From positions 766,808 through 830,807 of the forward strand of contig NW_022985067.1 in NCBI RefSeq assembly GCF_010015585.1: DNA of 64,000 nt. The letters run 5' to 3'. The stretch comes from Eremomyces bilateralis CBS 781.70. Its lineage: Eukaryota > Ascomycota > Dothideomycetes > Eremomycetales > Eremomycetaceae. Position 1 is the first letter of the stretch, and each line of letters opens with the position of its first letter. A program made the position numbers and the translations under genes. Below the pieces are notes generated by a model. The model was not told where the DNA came from. It saw only the letters and a list, made by a program, of their open reading frames with translations, and did not search any database. Below are positions 23,101 through 35,652 of this stretch, piece by piece.

Positions 23101-25672
23101 TCCATCTTCAAGGTCTCGGGTTTGTCCTGAGAGTTTACCTCAGGGTCCAACTCCGGAGCTTCAAGGTTTCCGTCGTCACTGTGCTCGGCGTCGCCATTGA
23201 GTTGCTCGTCATCCTCGTGCTCGGCGATCGAGTGGATTCCCTCGCTCTGCTTGCGATCGTGCCCATTCACGCCAACTTGTTCCGCCTTCGAGTCGCCTTG
23301 ACGGATAGTATCTAGCTCGTAAAGGAGAGTGTCAAGCTTCCCAATGCTGCGTTGACGTTCCACCACGTGTTCCAGTCGTTCGATCTCGCGCTGCATCATC
23401 TCGTGGTCCTGCTCCGATTCCGCGAGCCTCTCTTCTAGAGTCGAGATGTACTCCTCACAACTCGCTTCATTGTCCCGAGCACGCGTGAGTTCCTTCTTAA
23501 GGCTCTGGACAATGGCAGAACTCTTCTCTTCGCCGCTCGTGGCGCCGGAGAGGCGGGATTCGATGTCGCGGAGGTAGGTCTCGTCGTTGGCCTCGCGGTC
23601 CATGGCTTTCTGGATGCGTGCTTGGAGTTGCTGGGTGACGGTGTCCATGTATGCGATCTTGGTTTCCTTTTCCAACAGGGTGCTTTCGCTGCTCGCCAAG
23701 GATGCTCGCGTGGTGGCCAGAGATGATTCCAGGCTCTGGATGGTCTTTTCGTACTCGAGAACAACTTGCTCCACGGCTTCGCCGAAGGACGTCGATCGCT
23801 TCAACCTGTCCACCGCGCTTTCGCCAATCGTATCCTTCAACAATGGAGTGTCTTCCATATCTCCCGAATCCCGAGCTTTGGTGATCTCGGAAATCAGCCT
23901 CGCGTGTCGCTGACTCAACGTGCCGTAGTTCTCCTGGATATCAAGCAATTGGTTCTGCAGCTCCACCTCCCGGGTATTGGACCGCTCTGCCCGCTCTTGC
24001 GGAGCCGATGAGCGTCCACCCGTTCGCTCCGACAGACGGATTTGGTCCCGCAGAAACGAGATCTCTGCACGAAGCCGTTCGATGACGGCATGTCTGTCGC
24101 TGTCGTCCGCGACCTGCTGGATCTGAGGCTTGCTCTGGATCGCCCGGGCACGCTGCGCATATTGCACGGTGTTCAGCGTTTCGCTAAGATGGAACTCGGC
24201 GGGATTTATACATGCAACCATGTAGGTAATTGCATTTCCACCAAGAGAGTCCTGTAGCAGGCGGGTCAATCTGGAGTCTCGATAAGAGACATGCGATCCT
24301 GGTTGTCGAGAGGATAGCTGAGAAATGACTTTGCCCAAGCTTGCGAGACCGGCATTGATCGAGATACCCTCCTTGGCACGATCACCATGGGCGCCGGTAT
24401 TTTTCAAACGTTCGCTACCGGCCAAATCGACGAAATGAAGCTTGCTGTCCACGGTCACCCAGTTTTCCGAGGCCGACATGGATTCGATAGGCATCGAACG
24501 GCGCTTCTCTGCCTTTGGAGTGTTACTTCGCTTTTGAATGAGATTCAAGCTGAAGACCGCGTGAGATCGGGATGACTTCGCGTTGACCGCAGTGGCGTCC
24601 GTTTGACGGATGGAAGACCCGAAATTCAGCGCATCGAGAAGATCGCTGATGGAATTGATACTGACTTGCTTCAAGCCGTTCAGGAAAATGCGGCCTTTCG
24701 GGTCCTCACGGACCAGGACTTGTGGTCGTTCATTCATCGGGACCGTCTCGTCGAGTAAGAGATCGCGCAATTGCTCGTTATATATCTAATATGTTTTAGC
24801 ATGAATTTGGGGTGGATGTTCGCATTGCATACTTCGACGTAGGTGGCCTTCATTTGCCAATTCTTATCTGCTGATTTCGACACGGCATTCTGAAGAGCCT
24901 GAAGTCCGTGTGTGGAGTATCGTTGCGGCTTCTTGATGCCCGATGTGGTGTTTCGATCCCCGGAGGAGCCTGTCAACCTCTCGAACAGCGCCGCAGCTGC
25001 TCGTGGAACAACGCCTACAGGGCCATTAGCGATGTAACAACACATTCTTCACTATACATACCCATCAGGGTTGCATCATTCTGCTCCTGCGGGCCCGTCG
25101 TCCCCATGGTATACGACTTCCCCGCGCCTGACTGTCCATAGGCCAATATCGAGACATTGTAGCCTTGCACAAAGTGATTGACGCTCTCGCTGAGGTACTC
25201 CCAAACTCCTTCTTGATTGATATCCTCACCAAACACGCGATCAAAGACGAACAACTTCTTCCCCTGCGCGGATTCGACCGTCAGGCTGGTTTGGCTGGTT
25301 ACTTGGGCGGTTGAACCACGGAACCGCTGTGGGATCAATTCAAATCCAGGGTCTCCGGGGCGGATCGGTGGGCGGACACGAACGGCTGCGGGAGAAAGTA
25401 TGGGTTAGCCCTAGGAAGTCCATGATATCCTTCTCCATATCGGGGAATGCCTTTCTCTCTGCCAAAAAGATGCAGCAAATTCGGAGCGGGTTCTTTGTTC
25501 ACCTACCAACTTTCACGGACGTCTTCGAATCTTCATCCGATGCTCGACTCCCGCCTTGCCGACTGCTCGTGCTCATTCGGCTCGCACTGCGATTCGGCCT
25601 CACCATGACGCTCATCGGCCGCGGCGCCTTCTCCGGTGGAGATCCAGGTGGTGATGCTGCGATACCTGCCAT
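20145..25672 (-). CDS. Kinesin motor protein, probably kinesin-4-like
   Basis: Exons 25672-25507, 25385-25062, 25014-24833, 24785-20793 and 20741-20145 give 1753 aa. An N-terminal motor domain (residues about 52-440) starts at VKVAVRVRPP. It shows the P-loop GQSGAGKSYTMG, the switch I SSRSH, switch II DLAGSE, and YRDSRLTRLLQDSLGG. The long rest is coiled coil with acidic, Ser-rich breaks near residues 720-790 and 860-910, then a Pro-rich linker (SLPSPPPAIPLPPLP) and a last coiled coil ending in KKGKKKSGLNCF. Motor-first order and a very long stalk fit kinesin-4/KIF21-type microtubule motors; kinesin-3 is less likely because no FHA or PH domain is visible. All four splice junctions keep frame; the first codon is the first ATG after an in-frame stop. 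Confidence 0.9.
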
Positions 25673-28600
25673 CGTCTACGGGAAAGAGCGAACCGGGACG
25701 ACGCGTGCGTGGCAAGCGCAGCTCTTCAACCTCCGATGTTGGATAGATCCCTCCTCCCACCAGGTTTCGGTTCAACTGGTCGGTTCAAATGGTCTGAAAT
25801 GCTCTAGCAGGGTCGCGTTCGAATGTTCGAGGGGAGGCGGATGGAAAACGCGTTTCGAAGTATGGGGTGACGGAGTGGAAAATTCTATTGAGTCGAGAAA
25901 GCTTCTGGTGCAGGCGTCGTCTGGTCGTGCTGGGACGATATGGCCTTCATGAGGCTCATGCGCGTAGTTTCTAACAGCGACCGCAACGACGGCGGAGGAG
26001 TTCTCGCTTGGCTAGGACGTGGTCGGTAGGCGGATAAGCACCAAGACACGTCGCTTCACTTGTCGGGACGATAAGCAGCCAAATTCGACGTCGATCGACT
26101 TGCGATTCCACAGCGCCAAAAGGATATCTGCCAGTCTGGGGTCTAAAGAGGGAAAACGGCGAATGGCCAAGGGGACACGAAAATGCGAATAAAGTTGGGA
26201 CAGGGAGTAGGTGGGAGCGTTGGTTGCCGCGGCGGATCAGTGGAGACTTTGATGACAAGTTCAAGGGGGGAGAGAGACACGAAAAGTCGAAAGCGGCTTA
26301 GGTAAGGTAAGGATGGTAAGTATCAACGGTTTTTACAATAGAGATGATAGATAATTGTAGGCAAGTATTGAAATCTCCTTCGTCTGCGCTGGTACTGGTC
26401 TTGGAGAGCTGTGTATGACATATACGTTGTTGCGTGTCGTGGGCACAGTGCAGGCGACGAGGTGAATTTGCGCATTCACTGAGCGCTCTCCAAGACGCTC
26501 ACAATCTGTCACAGACTCCAAATAAACAGTAATCCAGCCAGATACCGGGGGAATTGCACCGGCGCATACGCTATGGTAAGGTGGTTTAAACTCGCCGTAA
26601 CCGGGTGTGGCCCAGTCGATGGGAACGCGGTGGTGATTGGATCGGCCCATTGGCGGAAATGCCCCCTTTCGGGAGTTCTCTCCCAAAACTGCACTGGCCC
26701 TGACGCTCCCAACGTGAATGCAAGGGGGACAGCCCGGGCAGGGGCTTTCCCGGTTGACTTGCGCCGCACGGGAAAGGGGGATTTCTGGTTTCTAGTTAGC
26801 GCCTTAGCGGGAGAGGTGTGCCCATTCAGTGAACTGCACGTGTGACGAGACTGATGTACAAGACAGCAAGTCTGCAACGCATTTCTCTCACGCTGGCTGG
26901 TTGCTGCGATATGGATTTTATCATTTTACACCGTACTGGATACATGGACCATAATTAGCCGATATGCATAACGGCCATTTCTTCATTCGCGAGATCACAT
27001 ATTGGTGGGAACTGGGAAGAGTTTGACGGGGGAGAGCATGAAGTCATTTCCCCCCTACCCAAGCATAAGTGTCTCATCTCCCCCAATATCAAAAGAGTGA
27101 AAAAGCATTAAGAGCCTGTAATATTAAGCTATCAAACCTTCCCGGCCACCTACAGTCTGCACTTCTGCAAGATGCTGGCGACCTGGAAGACACCCAACCC
27201 ATGTTCTCGTCGATCAACCGCTCCTACTACGTATGACGCCGTGCCCTCCCTTTCCGTCCAAGGCTCCAAGCCCTCCCAGTTTTTGATATTAGACAAACCA
27301 CCTCCTCGACCAGGGACGCCCGCCAAATCCAAATCTTTTCCCGCCGGGCTTCCTCGTAAGTGTTCGCGCTTCGGACGCAGTCACCTCACCTAGCCACATA
27401 CGCAACGGATGCACCCAATGCAGTCGTCGCATCATGGTGACACCCTGAAAATGTCACCCGCAGGCCGCGAGACCACCAAGCGCTTTGTCCCTCCAGACTC
27501 CAGAGTCTGGCTACGTACCTAGGTCTACGAGATGACCACCCAGTCATGCAGGTTTTGGCTTCGGAACGATGACAGACTCACTCCCAATGGAGTTTGGCAT
27601 GTGAAGTGTAAGCCGAAGAAGCTTTCAAATGATATCCACAGCCCAATCAAAATATGACGCAAGGTCGACCTTCGAGAACATTGAGGGAAGGATTTTATCA
27701 AGCGGACGTTTCAAGTTTTAGCCATCCCAGCCACCCCGCACCGCTTCCTGTAATCCTGTCAGATCTGTAAAGAAGACCACCCCCACTTCCACGGTCGTAT
27801 ATTCACTATCATGATCACTTGCATATTGCATATTGCATATTGCATATTACCAAGTACCAACGCATCAGGTACAAGAGAAACCTGCTTCTGGTTTGCTTAG
27901 AAGGATTCCCTGTATGTACTGTACATGCGTGCAACTACGGCTCTCCCAAAAGATCCAACTCGAGAAATAGGTAGTCGGTTTCCCGGAACCGATAAGTTCC
28001 AGTACTGAGGGTAGAAACCAACTTAACGGTCTCCCATGTGGCAAAGAGAGATCGATTCTATTCTTATCTGTTTGATCTGAAGGGCGGAAGTCGAGTTTGG
28101 TACGGGATGGGTCTTGGTCTCAGTCTCCCAGACTTGGACGACGTCCTCAGTCGATGATCATCAGATCTACGGATATCCAGAGAATGACGGCGTATGAACT
28201 GGATCGTACAGATATGAAGTGGGTAAACTAAGCAAATACCACGGCTGAACACCCGAAGATCTGCACAACCTACGAATCCGCCAAGGTCCCACTATCTGTC
28301 ATCGGTCATGTGTGTGCACGATCATTGATCAACGACCTAACTGATCACTGAACCGACTGACCCTCATCGCCCACGAAGGATAAATCTCCGATCTTGGGAA
28401 CCCCACAACCATCTCTCATGCATGTCTTATTCCATCTAGATAACTTCAATACTACGTCCGGTGCCACTAGAACGGCAACTAAACTTGTGGCGATCTCGTA
28501 CCACGACACATCGCCATTCCCCATTCCCCTTCAATGGCAATCCTACACCGACGATAGCCGCTGGTCTTCCGCACTCGAACCGGAGATTTATATCGCCCTA

Positions 28601-30224
28601 GGTAGTAGGAAGATCGCAAAGCTGTTCCCGAGTCACTGGGCCGATCGGCGTCTATGAAGAAGGCGTAGTTAACTATATATTAAGTGGATGGCCGATGCCT
28701 CGGTATGGGAGATCTCGAACTTGGATGGATTGGCTCGAATTGCCGTATCGACGGACGGCATGAGATCATTGTCTATGGGTATGGTATCTCGAGATTACTG
28801 GTGTATTGAGCATGCTTCTACGGGTAGGTAGAGCGTGTGTCGTTGTCAGCACTTCTGATCGCGGATTGTGGGATGGTTGTCCAATAATGTACGTCATGCA
28901 TGGAATGCTTTGGAGTTTCACAACCTCCGCCTCCCGTCCTCCACAAGGGACGATGTTTCAAAGACTGCAGTGCGTGCATCCATCATGCTTCTATGCATCC
29001 ATCGGGAATCTATGCAAATTCTCTGGTCGTCACTACTGACCTATCGCTTCCCGCTGCTCTTGTCTCTGCAACTTTGCTCAACGCCTCAGCCACTTACCTG
29101 CGTAATACCATTCTCGGAATTCTCACCGCCCTCCACGCAGCTCCCCATCACGATGAACCTCTCTGCACTTGATCGCCACAGATCTAAGATATTGCGGTCG
29201 GCTGTCTGGTGCCCGGCCTGGCCGGCGCGCAATGCCGATACGAGGCTGATCGCTGCGCTGCCGAAAGATGATCCGGATACAAATTCCAATCATGGATTGG
29301 CTGGGTGACAGCTGTTTCTGAAGCCGGCTCTGCACTACTGTAGCTACCCGTCCGCTTCCTGGTGGGTGGTATCATCCGATGTGCTTGAAATCACTCAAAT
29401 CCAGTGCGCTCGCGGCACCGCATGGCGGCTCGGCTGGAAACGTCGCGCAAAAGCACTCCCTGGACCTGTGTAAGCATCGTCGGCTGACTGCAGTGCGTGA
29501 CATTCGGTTTTCCCCTCATCTAGATTTCCATCCTCTGGATCGAATTCAAGAAACCGGGATTCCCCTCCATCTGCACAATAGGTATTTCTCTCATCATCCT
29601 CGTTGTCGTACCCCAACGCGTCGCGTCCGCAATGCATGCAGGTCGCGTAAATTTACCCCCGGACGCGTCCAACATCGGTCATCCTGGCCGTCCTGAAAAA
29701 ACCAGGTACTTATCCCGGGATAACTTGGGAAGTTGTGTCAGTTGTAAAGTGTAATATCGGAAAATTAGTTTATGACGGGAGTTATGAATTGGGATTTGCG
29801 ACGCGGGGAGAGTTCTTCCGGGTTGCTGTGGGCTGTGGGATTTCACGATTGGTTTCTTGATGTGAGACGACATGGACTATGTCTTTGATATGTGAGCGGT
29901 GAGAAATCTGGGCGCATCTCTGTTGGATTGTAGTGTTGATGCAAGAAACGGGGTATCATTGCTGGTCCTTAGACGTTCAGACTACAAGTGTGCGGCTATG
30001 TCCATGTTTGTCGATAAAGGTGACATGATATCCCTGACTGATCAGATCGTTTCCTTGCACAATCCGCCACTCGTCAGCTCGCGAGCGAATCCTCGTTCTC
30101 AATGCTCGCTGTAACCCATCCAAGTCCTCGTTCCTCAAACATCATATCCGCTCAACGCCTCTATTCCTGCAAAACCCCTCCAAAGTCGGTGGCCCATGGT
30201 ACCTATATGCCTCCAATAATTCGC
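25673..30224. other. 4.5-kb gene desert
   Basis: Both strands carry only short frames (below about 150 codons) without domains or fitting splice sites. It contains the kinesin promoter, a G/C-rich patch around 26640-26830 and one short tandem repeat at 27821-27848. The frames near 27172 and 28394 (plus) were examined and not accepted. No transposon ends, tRNA or rRNA were seen. Confidence 0.45.
27821..27848 (+). repeat. Microsatellite (GCATATT)4
   Basis: Four perfect copies of a 7-bp unit in the middle of the gene-free stretch. No function implied. Confidence 0.95.
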
Positions 30225-32133
30225 TCACCACCCGCCGCCAATGGTGCTGGCCAGCCCGGCAACCCGCTGGGTATCGGTGATGTCTTTTCCTACATCGCTC
30301 TCCACCTTCCGGTAGGTCGTGAATGCCAGTTTCTCGATCGGCACGCCGGTTAGGGACGTCCAGTGGTCCAGAACGCTCAGGATGTACGTCCTCGAGATGC
30401 CGTCGACGACGTCCGCATCGACATCGCTCGCATCGACTGGTGCCTGGCCGTTCAGCGCATGCCCATTGCTGGTCATCCGCTCCGTCGGTGGATCGATCTC
30501 CATCGCATCACCGTTGGCCGTCGTTCCTCGCTGCTCTTCGGAATCTGACTCGGCCGAAAAGTATGCCTCATCCACCTTCGCTAACCACTCCCTCTGCTCC
30601 TTCGGTCCCGCCACGGTCCGCCCCTCCGCATCCCCCTCCCTCAACCCCAGCTCCTGCAACTCGGTCACGCGGATCTGCCCCCCGCCATTCGTGCAACCCC
30701 CAGGACACGCCATCACCTCCACATACGCATACTCGCTCCCAGGTGCCGCATCCCCCTCGCGCTTCCGCACCGGCGCCTTCCGCGCACCCAGCAACCGGTT
30801 CGTCTTCGGCTTCATCTTCCGTACGAGGTTTTGAATGTTGCGGAACCCGTAGCACCGCATACCTTTCCACGCGGTGCGGCCGTCGCGGTCCTCGACGACG
30901 ATATCGAGCACGTCGGCGTTGCGGCCGCGGTCGACGCGGATGCGGCTGCCGGGGGTGGAGGCGGCGACGCGTTTAGCGATGTGGGAGAGGAAGCCGCCAG
31001 AGGTGCCGGTGGGGTCGGCGGGGGCGCCGCGGTTGGAGTGGGAGGGTGGGAAGAGGAAGGCGGAGAGGGTGGGGTCGGGGAAGCGGGGACGAGTGACGGG
31101 TTGGGGAGGGAGGGTGGCGAAGTTGAGGTTGCGGAGGGAGGCGACCTGGAGGAGTTCGCGGGGGGTGATGACACAGTCGACGTCGCGGACGGGATCGGAT
31201 GGGGGAGCGGAGTCGGGTGCCCAGGCGTCGGAGGTGAGCTCGCCGCGGGAGGCCTCGAGTTTCTTGTCGAAGCATGGCATTACTGCGAGATGCCAGATTT
31301 GGGACGGCGGGATGCCGTATGCCCTGGAGAGCACGGATTTCAGCAACGCGCCAGAGAGAGACTGCGGGGATTTGACGGCTGAGAGATTCGGAAGGAGTTG
31401 CGGATGGGTCTTCTCGGCGTAGCAGATCCAGCCTGGACAGGCCGAGGCGAGGACGGGTCGTTTCGGGGAGGAAGTGGAAGTAGCGGAATTGGCTTCCTCG
31501 TAGGCCAATACAAGGGATGCGGAGCGGAGCGCGTTGGTGTCAATCACCCAGGCGAAACTGCTGTGGTGCTTCCCTCCCGTCTTCACGCCATTGGGCCCGG
31601 AGAGAAGTTGTTCGATTAGGTGTCCGGCATCGGAGAAGGAGATGCCATGGGCAGCGGCGATGCTGGCTTTGGCCTGCGGGCTGACGCTCGCGACGAACAG
31701 CTTTCCTTCAGATACACCATTGGAAACTCCATTTGCCCCATTTTGTGTGTGGTCATGATATTCGGCTGTCCTGGAGCCAGAAACGAGATCGGAGGGGTCG
31801 AGGGAGGGGTTAGCATCCAGTGTGTCCAGCACTTCTTGGTGTGACTGCAGTGATACGAGAATGGCCTCCGCAGATGTGACACAGCCAGAGCATGCGAGGC
31901 AATCGGTCAAGGATATCTGTGCCGGAGTGGGGTTTGCGGCCGCGACTTTGTCTTCCGTCGTGACTTCATACGGATTCTATATTGCTCGTCAGTCTGAATC
32001 GCAAGTGTCATAGGGACTGGCATACCGGCTCGCCATTCTGCTTCTCAGCAGGAATGGATTCTATGGGTTTAATACATGCAACGCCCGGTGAAATGAAGTC
32101 ATTCAAGTCATCCGCGGAGAGAATGGCGCTCAT
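30225..32133 (-). CDS. nar1: Cytosolic Fe-S cluster assembly factor NAR1
   Basis: Exons 32133-32026 and 31976-30225 give 619 aa. The protein is the iron-only-hydrogenase-like component of the cytosolic iron-sulphur assembly (CIA) machinery, which passes 4Fe-4S clusters to nuclear and cytosolic enzymes. The N-terminal cluster ligands are complete: Cys20, then Cys62, Cys65 and Cys68 in DCLACSGC. The hydrogenase-like core shows [23 protein letters not shown] and [13 protein letters not shown], and the chain ends in a conserved Trp (STIGGGW). Species-variable Ser/Pro and Asp-rich inserts explain the length. The 49-nt intron near the N-terminus has GTATGC, CTGAC and ATAG. It is transcribed away from RPB12 with 417 bp between start codons. 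Confidence 0.95.
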
Positions 32134-32550
32134 CGCCTAAACAATAACCGGAAAAGCGCTCTGCGGGGGGCAAAGAGAGGAAGTTGTTGCCAGTTGATTT
32201 GTATTCTGGAGTATTGGAGGAGGCAGAACTGGGTCTCACAGACAAAGAACTAGGTAAGTGCGAGTTTAGACGAGAATTTGAGTAGTGTATGGCAGACAAT
32301 GGTGAAATGACAATAGGAGGACTCATGGTCTGCTTGATAATGCAATTCATCGGAGGCGACTCGGAGACACCGGCCCCCACTTTAATTTTCATCCCACGCT
32401 TTCGAATCCATCCATCATCACTACACTCATAATTAACTCATTCCACCATCGCACTTCCAATCAGACAGTATCAGACCATCTCCGAGGAACCCTCCAAAGC
32501 CCCTGCACACGCCCTACCACCTCCTGATACCACTATCATCGCCTTTCAAC
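32134..32550. promoter_or_regulatory. Bidirectional promoter region of NAR1 and RPB12
   Basis: The 417 bp between two divergent housekeeping start codons. A CCAAT box lies at 32457-32461 on the plus strand, 90 bp before the RPB12 start. The stretch next to RPB12 is pyrimidine/C-rich. Shared control is inference from spacing. Confidence 0.5.
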
Positions 32551-32799
32551 ATGTCCTCCCAACAACAAACCGGCGGCACCGCCCTCCAAACACCGGCCGC
32601 CGACCGCGGTTTATACTACCTCTGCGAGCGCTGCGACAACCGCGTCGAGCTCCGGAAAGGAGAGCTGATCCGTTGCAAGGCCTGTGGCAGCCGCGTCTTG
32701 TATAAGGAGAGGACGAAGAGGTAAGCAGCTCGCTTGGAGAGGCGATGATGGACGCCGTCGTTAACATGGAGTAGGATGGTGCAGTTCGAGGCTCGATGA
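32551..32799 (+). CDS. rpb12: RNA polymerase I/II/III shared subunit RPB12 (RPABC4)
   Basis: Exons 32551-32720 and 32775-32799 encode 64 aa, close to the usual size of this tiny subunit. The core has the four zinc ligands in YYLCERCDNRVEL and IRCKACGSRVLYKER, and the protein ends TKRMVQFEAR, the family's C-terminal signature. It is part of all three nuclear RNA polymerases. The 54-nt intron (32721-32774; GTAAGC, TTAAC, GTAG) falls inside the Arg codon before MVQFEAR, so the short last exon carries only 8 codons including the stop. Confidence 0.95.
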
Positions 32800-33086
32800 G
32801 CGAACCGGGACGCGGTCGATTCTTTCCACCGTACGGGGAGAGAACCTCTTTATGTTCAAGCACGGCGTCTGGCTTTTGCGATTTCGGGGATGGGACTCCG
32901 GCTGGTTATGGGCTATATCGCCTCGGGTTTTTATAAAGCATTCGCATCGACAGTTAACCGCGCCTTAGCTGCACAATAGGGATATGGAAAAGAGTATGAA
33001 TGACAATTTCCTTGGCATTGGAGGCCTTTCTATATGGACGACTAGTCTTTCTATGGTGTCTTGTGGTATTATGTGCGAGATTTCCG
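32800..33086. other. Intergenic between convergent genes
   Basis: Short gap between the RPB12 stop (plus) and the MFS transporter stop (minus); probably the two 3' ends. Nothing else seen. Confidence 0.4.
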
Positions 33087-34848
33087 TCAGACCTTGGTCC
33101 AGGTAAATATTAACCCTAAGAAGCTGTCGCGGCGCTTCGTCTTGCGTTCCCGCACCGATTCCCTTTTTGAATCCGCTCGACCGTCTCCCATATTTCCATC
33201 CACTCCAATCTCCTTGTCAAGCCCCGTGGTATATCCTTCCTTGCTCTTGGAGTCCATGTCGACCACACTGATCTGGTCCACGGGAACATCCTTTTCCCTG
33301 GCCAGTCTCCTTACCTCCTTGATTTTCCAAGCCCGTAAGAACACCATACATAGCGCAGCGCCTAGATACATGAAACCCGAGAATAGCTGTGCTCCCCGGT
33401 ATCTCCCCCCGTTAGATTTGACCAACTCCAAACCGATCACTTCACTCGCAATGCATGGGGGTCCGATGACCAGCCACAAGATACTAAGTGCAGCAGGCAA
33501 CTCCTGGAGGCCGACGACCTCCGCCGTAACCGGCGCGATCGTCGCCCAAAAAGTCCCCGCGACCGACCCTCCGAAGAGGGCGAAGGCAACCAATGCCCCA
33601 AAAGAGGTGGCCGGAATCCACCAGACCAGCACGAACACCCCGCACGTCGCCGTCATGGCGGCGCACATATTGATCCTCCCGACGGTATCGCTGAAGTACC
33701 CTACCGGCGGCCTCCCGAGCATCTGCCCCAAGTTCATAATCGCCGCGAGGATGCTCCCCTGCGCCGAAGTGTACCCCAATGACGCCGCATGAGATGGCAA
33801 GCTGAACAGCAACACCACGTACCCCAGCATGCTAAACACGCCGAACGTCGTCAACAGCAGGTACTCGTACCGCGCGAAGAACCGCCACTCGAACGGCGTC
33901 ATCACGCTCTTCACCGCCGCGTGGCGATCGCGTACCAACAGGCTGCAGACCAAGTTGACTACCGTCGTGAGGATCCCGAGGATGCGGAAACACCACGCCA
34001 GCCCTACCTGGCGGATCAACGCCTGCGACGCAAACGAATACACCAATCCCCCCAGCCCGCTCCCTGCGGTGGCGATGCCGTTCGCGAGGCTCCGCCGGCG
34101 CTGGAACCACTGCGGGACGATGCCGACGGAGCCGACGAACAGCATGCCGAGGCCGCAGCCGAAGCAGAGGCCCTGGGAGAGGAAGAGGGGCCATAGCTGG
34201 CCCGGGCGGACGAAGGAGGAGGCGAGGAAGGAGAGGAGGAGGAAGGACGTGCCGAGGAGGAGGGTTGGGCGGGTGCCGAAGGTGTGGAGGAGGTAGGTGG
34301 AGAGGGGGGAGATGAGGAGGGAGACACCGATGGAGAGGCCGCCGATGAGGGCGAAGTCGAGGGGGGAGGCGGAGGGGAAGGTGTTGGTGTTGAGGTAGTG
34401 GGCGAGGAAGACAGCGTACGACTGCGTTTGTTAGCTGGTTTTCGGGGACAATGGCGGTTGGCAGGTTACACACGCTATTCATACCCCATGTGTGGGCATT
34501 GATTCCTGCAACGCAGAGCACACACACCCATCCGTAGCCTCCCTCAGGAGGACCATCTCTTGCCAATGCCACTGTATCTGCTCCCGTCTCAACATCCACC
34601 GCCACCTGCCCCGCGGAACTATTTCCGTCTTCGCTGGTTGCATCGGGGCTCGTGCTCCGTTCGATCGCATCTTCGTCTTTTGCTCTCGAGACCTCCGACG
34701 TGCGATTGCTCGAGATGCGTGACACGGGGGGTTCCAACGCCGTGGCGGATTGCTCAATTGTTAGGTTCGTTGGGTTGTCGGGCCGATCCTGATTTGCATG
34801 GTTGTTGGTATTCAAGGAAGCCGACGCCTCCCGCTTCGCAAACGTCAT
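33087..34848 (-). CDS. Monocarboxylate-type MFS transporter (MCH/SLC16-like)
   Basis: Exons 34848-34474 and 34421-33087 give 569 aa. After a ~95-residue hydrophilic, Ser/Thr/Glu-rich N-terminus comes the family hallmark PPEGGYGWVCVL at the first membrane helix, then SSYAVFLAHYL, with about 12 hydrophobic segments in total. A short central loop (MTPFEWRFF) separates the two halves and the C-terminal tail is basic and charged. Members in yeast include Mch4 and Mch5 (riboflavin uptake); substrates are mostly unknown. I chose the ATG at 34848 because a longer open frame upstream runs through an AT-rich TATA-like block (34920-34935) that is better read as promoter. The 52-nt intron (34473-34422) has GTGTGT, CTAAC and GCAG. 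Confidence 0.88.
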
Positions 34849-35652
34849 CGGTACATGTACAGGTGCATCAATCCGATCGAATAATGGCAAGATAACGGGA
34901 GAAATACAGCGACGCGGCAAAATATATATATCTAAATTCCCCTCGGGCGAAACGATGACTGGAATTTCCACTCGATCAATTGTGGGTACAGAGCAGAAAA
35001 TCCGTTCCTGATAGCGGCCGCTATTCCTTAGTTTGCTGTGTGGACCCGACTGGAATCCGTTCAGTCAGACTCCGCACATCTCGTACGTAACAACACCAAG
35101 CTCGTCACGAGCGGATACGGATCGCGGTAGGAAGTCGGCCATTTTCCCCTCATCGCGCCCTTCTACCTGCTGCGGCTTACACAGGATGAGTTGCTCTGAC
35201 TTCCAACATCAAGGTACTTTCTGTACGGGAGGTTATTGGACCCTGAAGGCACCTGGTTTTCGGGTAAAACGGCAGCGAGTTGGATGGATGCGATAGGTAC
35301 TCTAGAGTGTAATATCCCTGGGGGTAAAATATGCGTGTTTGGGTACATACTTGCCGCAGCAACACTACGGTAGGATGATACATTGCGGTACTTAGATACC
35401 GGAGTCTAATTCTCTTGTTCCGGATGACAGAATTTCGACATATTCGTGTAGACAAAGTCCGATGCCGGACGGAAAACTCCGGTGCCTCGTAAGCTGTTGA
35501 TTACTGGTTCTATCAGACCATTTGTAAAGAAGCCGGAATATATATACCCGTGGTACGGGTTTGTTCTATCCGTGTGGCATGTCTGGGCTGGAGGTTGAAT
35601 GATGTATCAGGGCAAACGACCAGGTACATCTACTCTTACGAAGATAGATCCA
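34849..35652. other. Intergenic between two MFS genes
   Basis: Contains the upstream gene's core promoter (a run of alternating TA at about 34920-34933, some 75 bp before the start on the minus strand). A second TA run lies near 35538-35547. No gene seen. Confidence 0.45.

Noticed and set aside
27172-27393. Possible two-exon small plus-strand gene starting MLATWKTPN
   Set aside because: A donor GTAAGT exists, but splicing gives only a few more codons and no recognisable protein.
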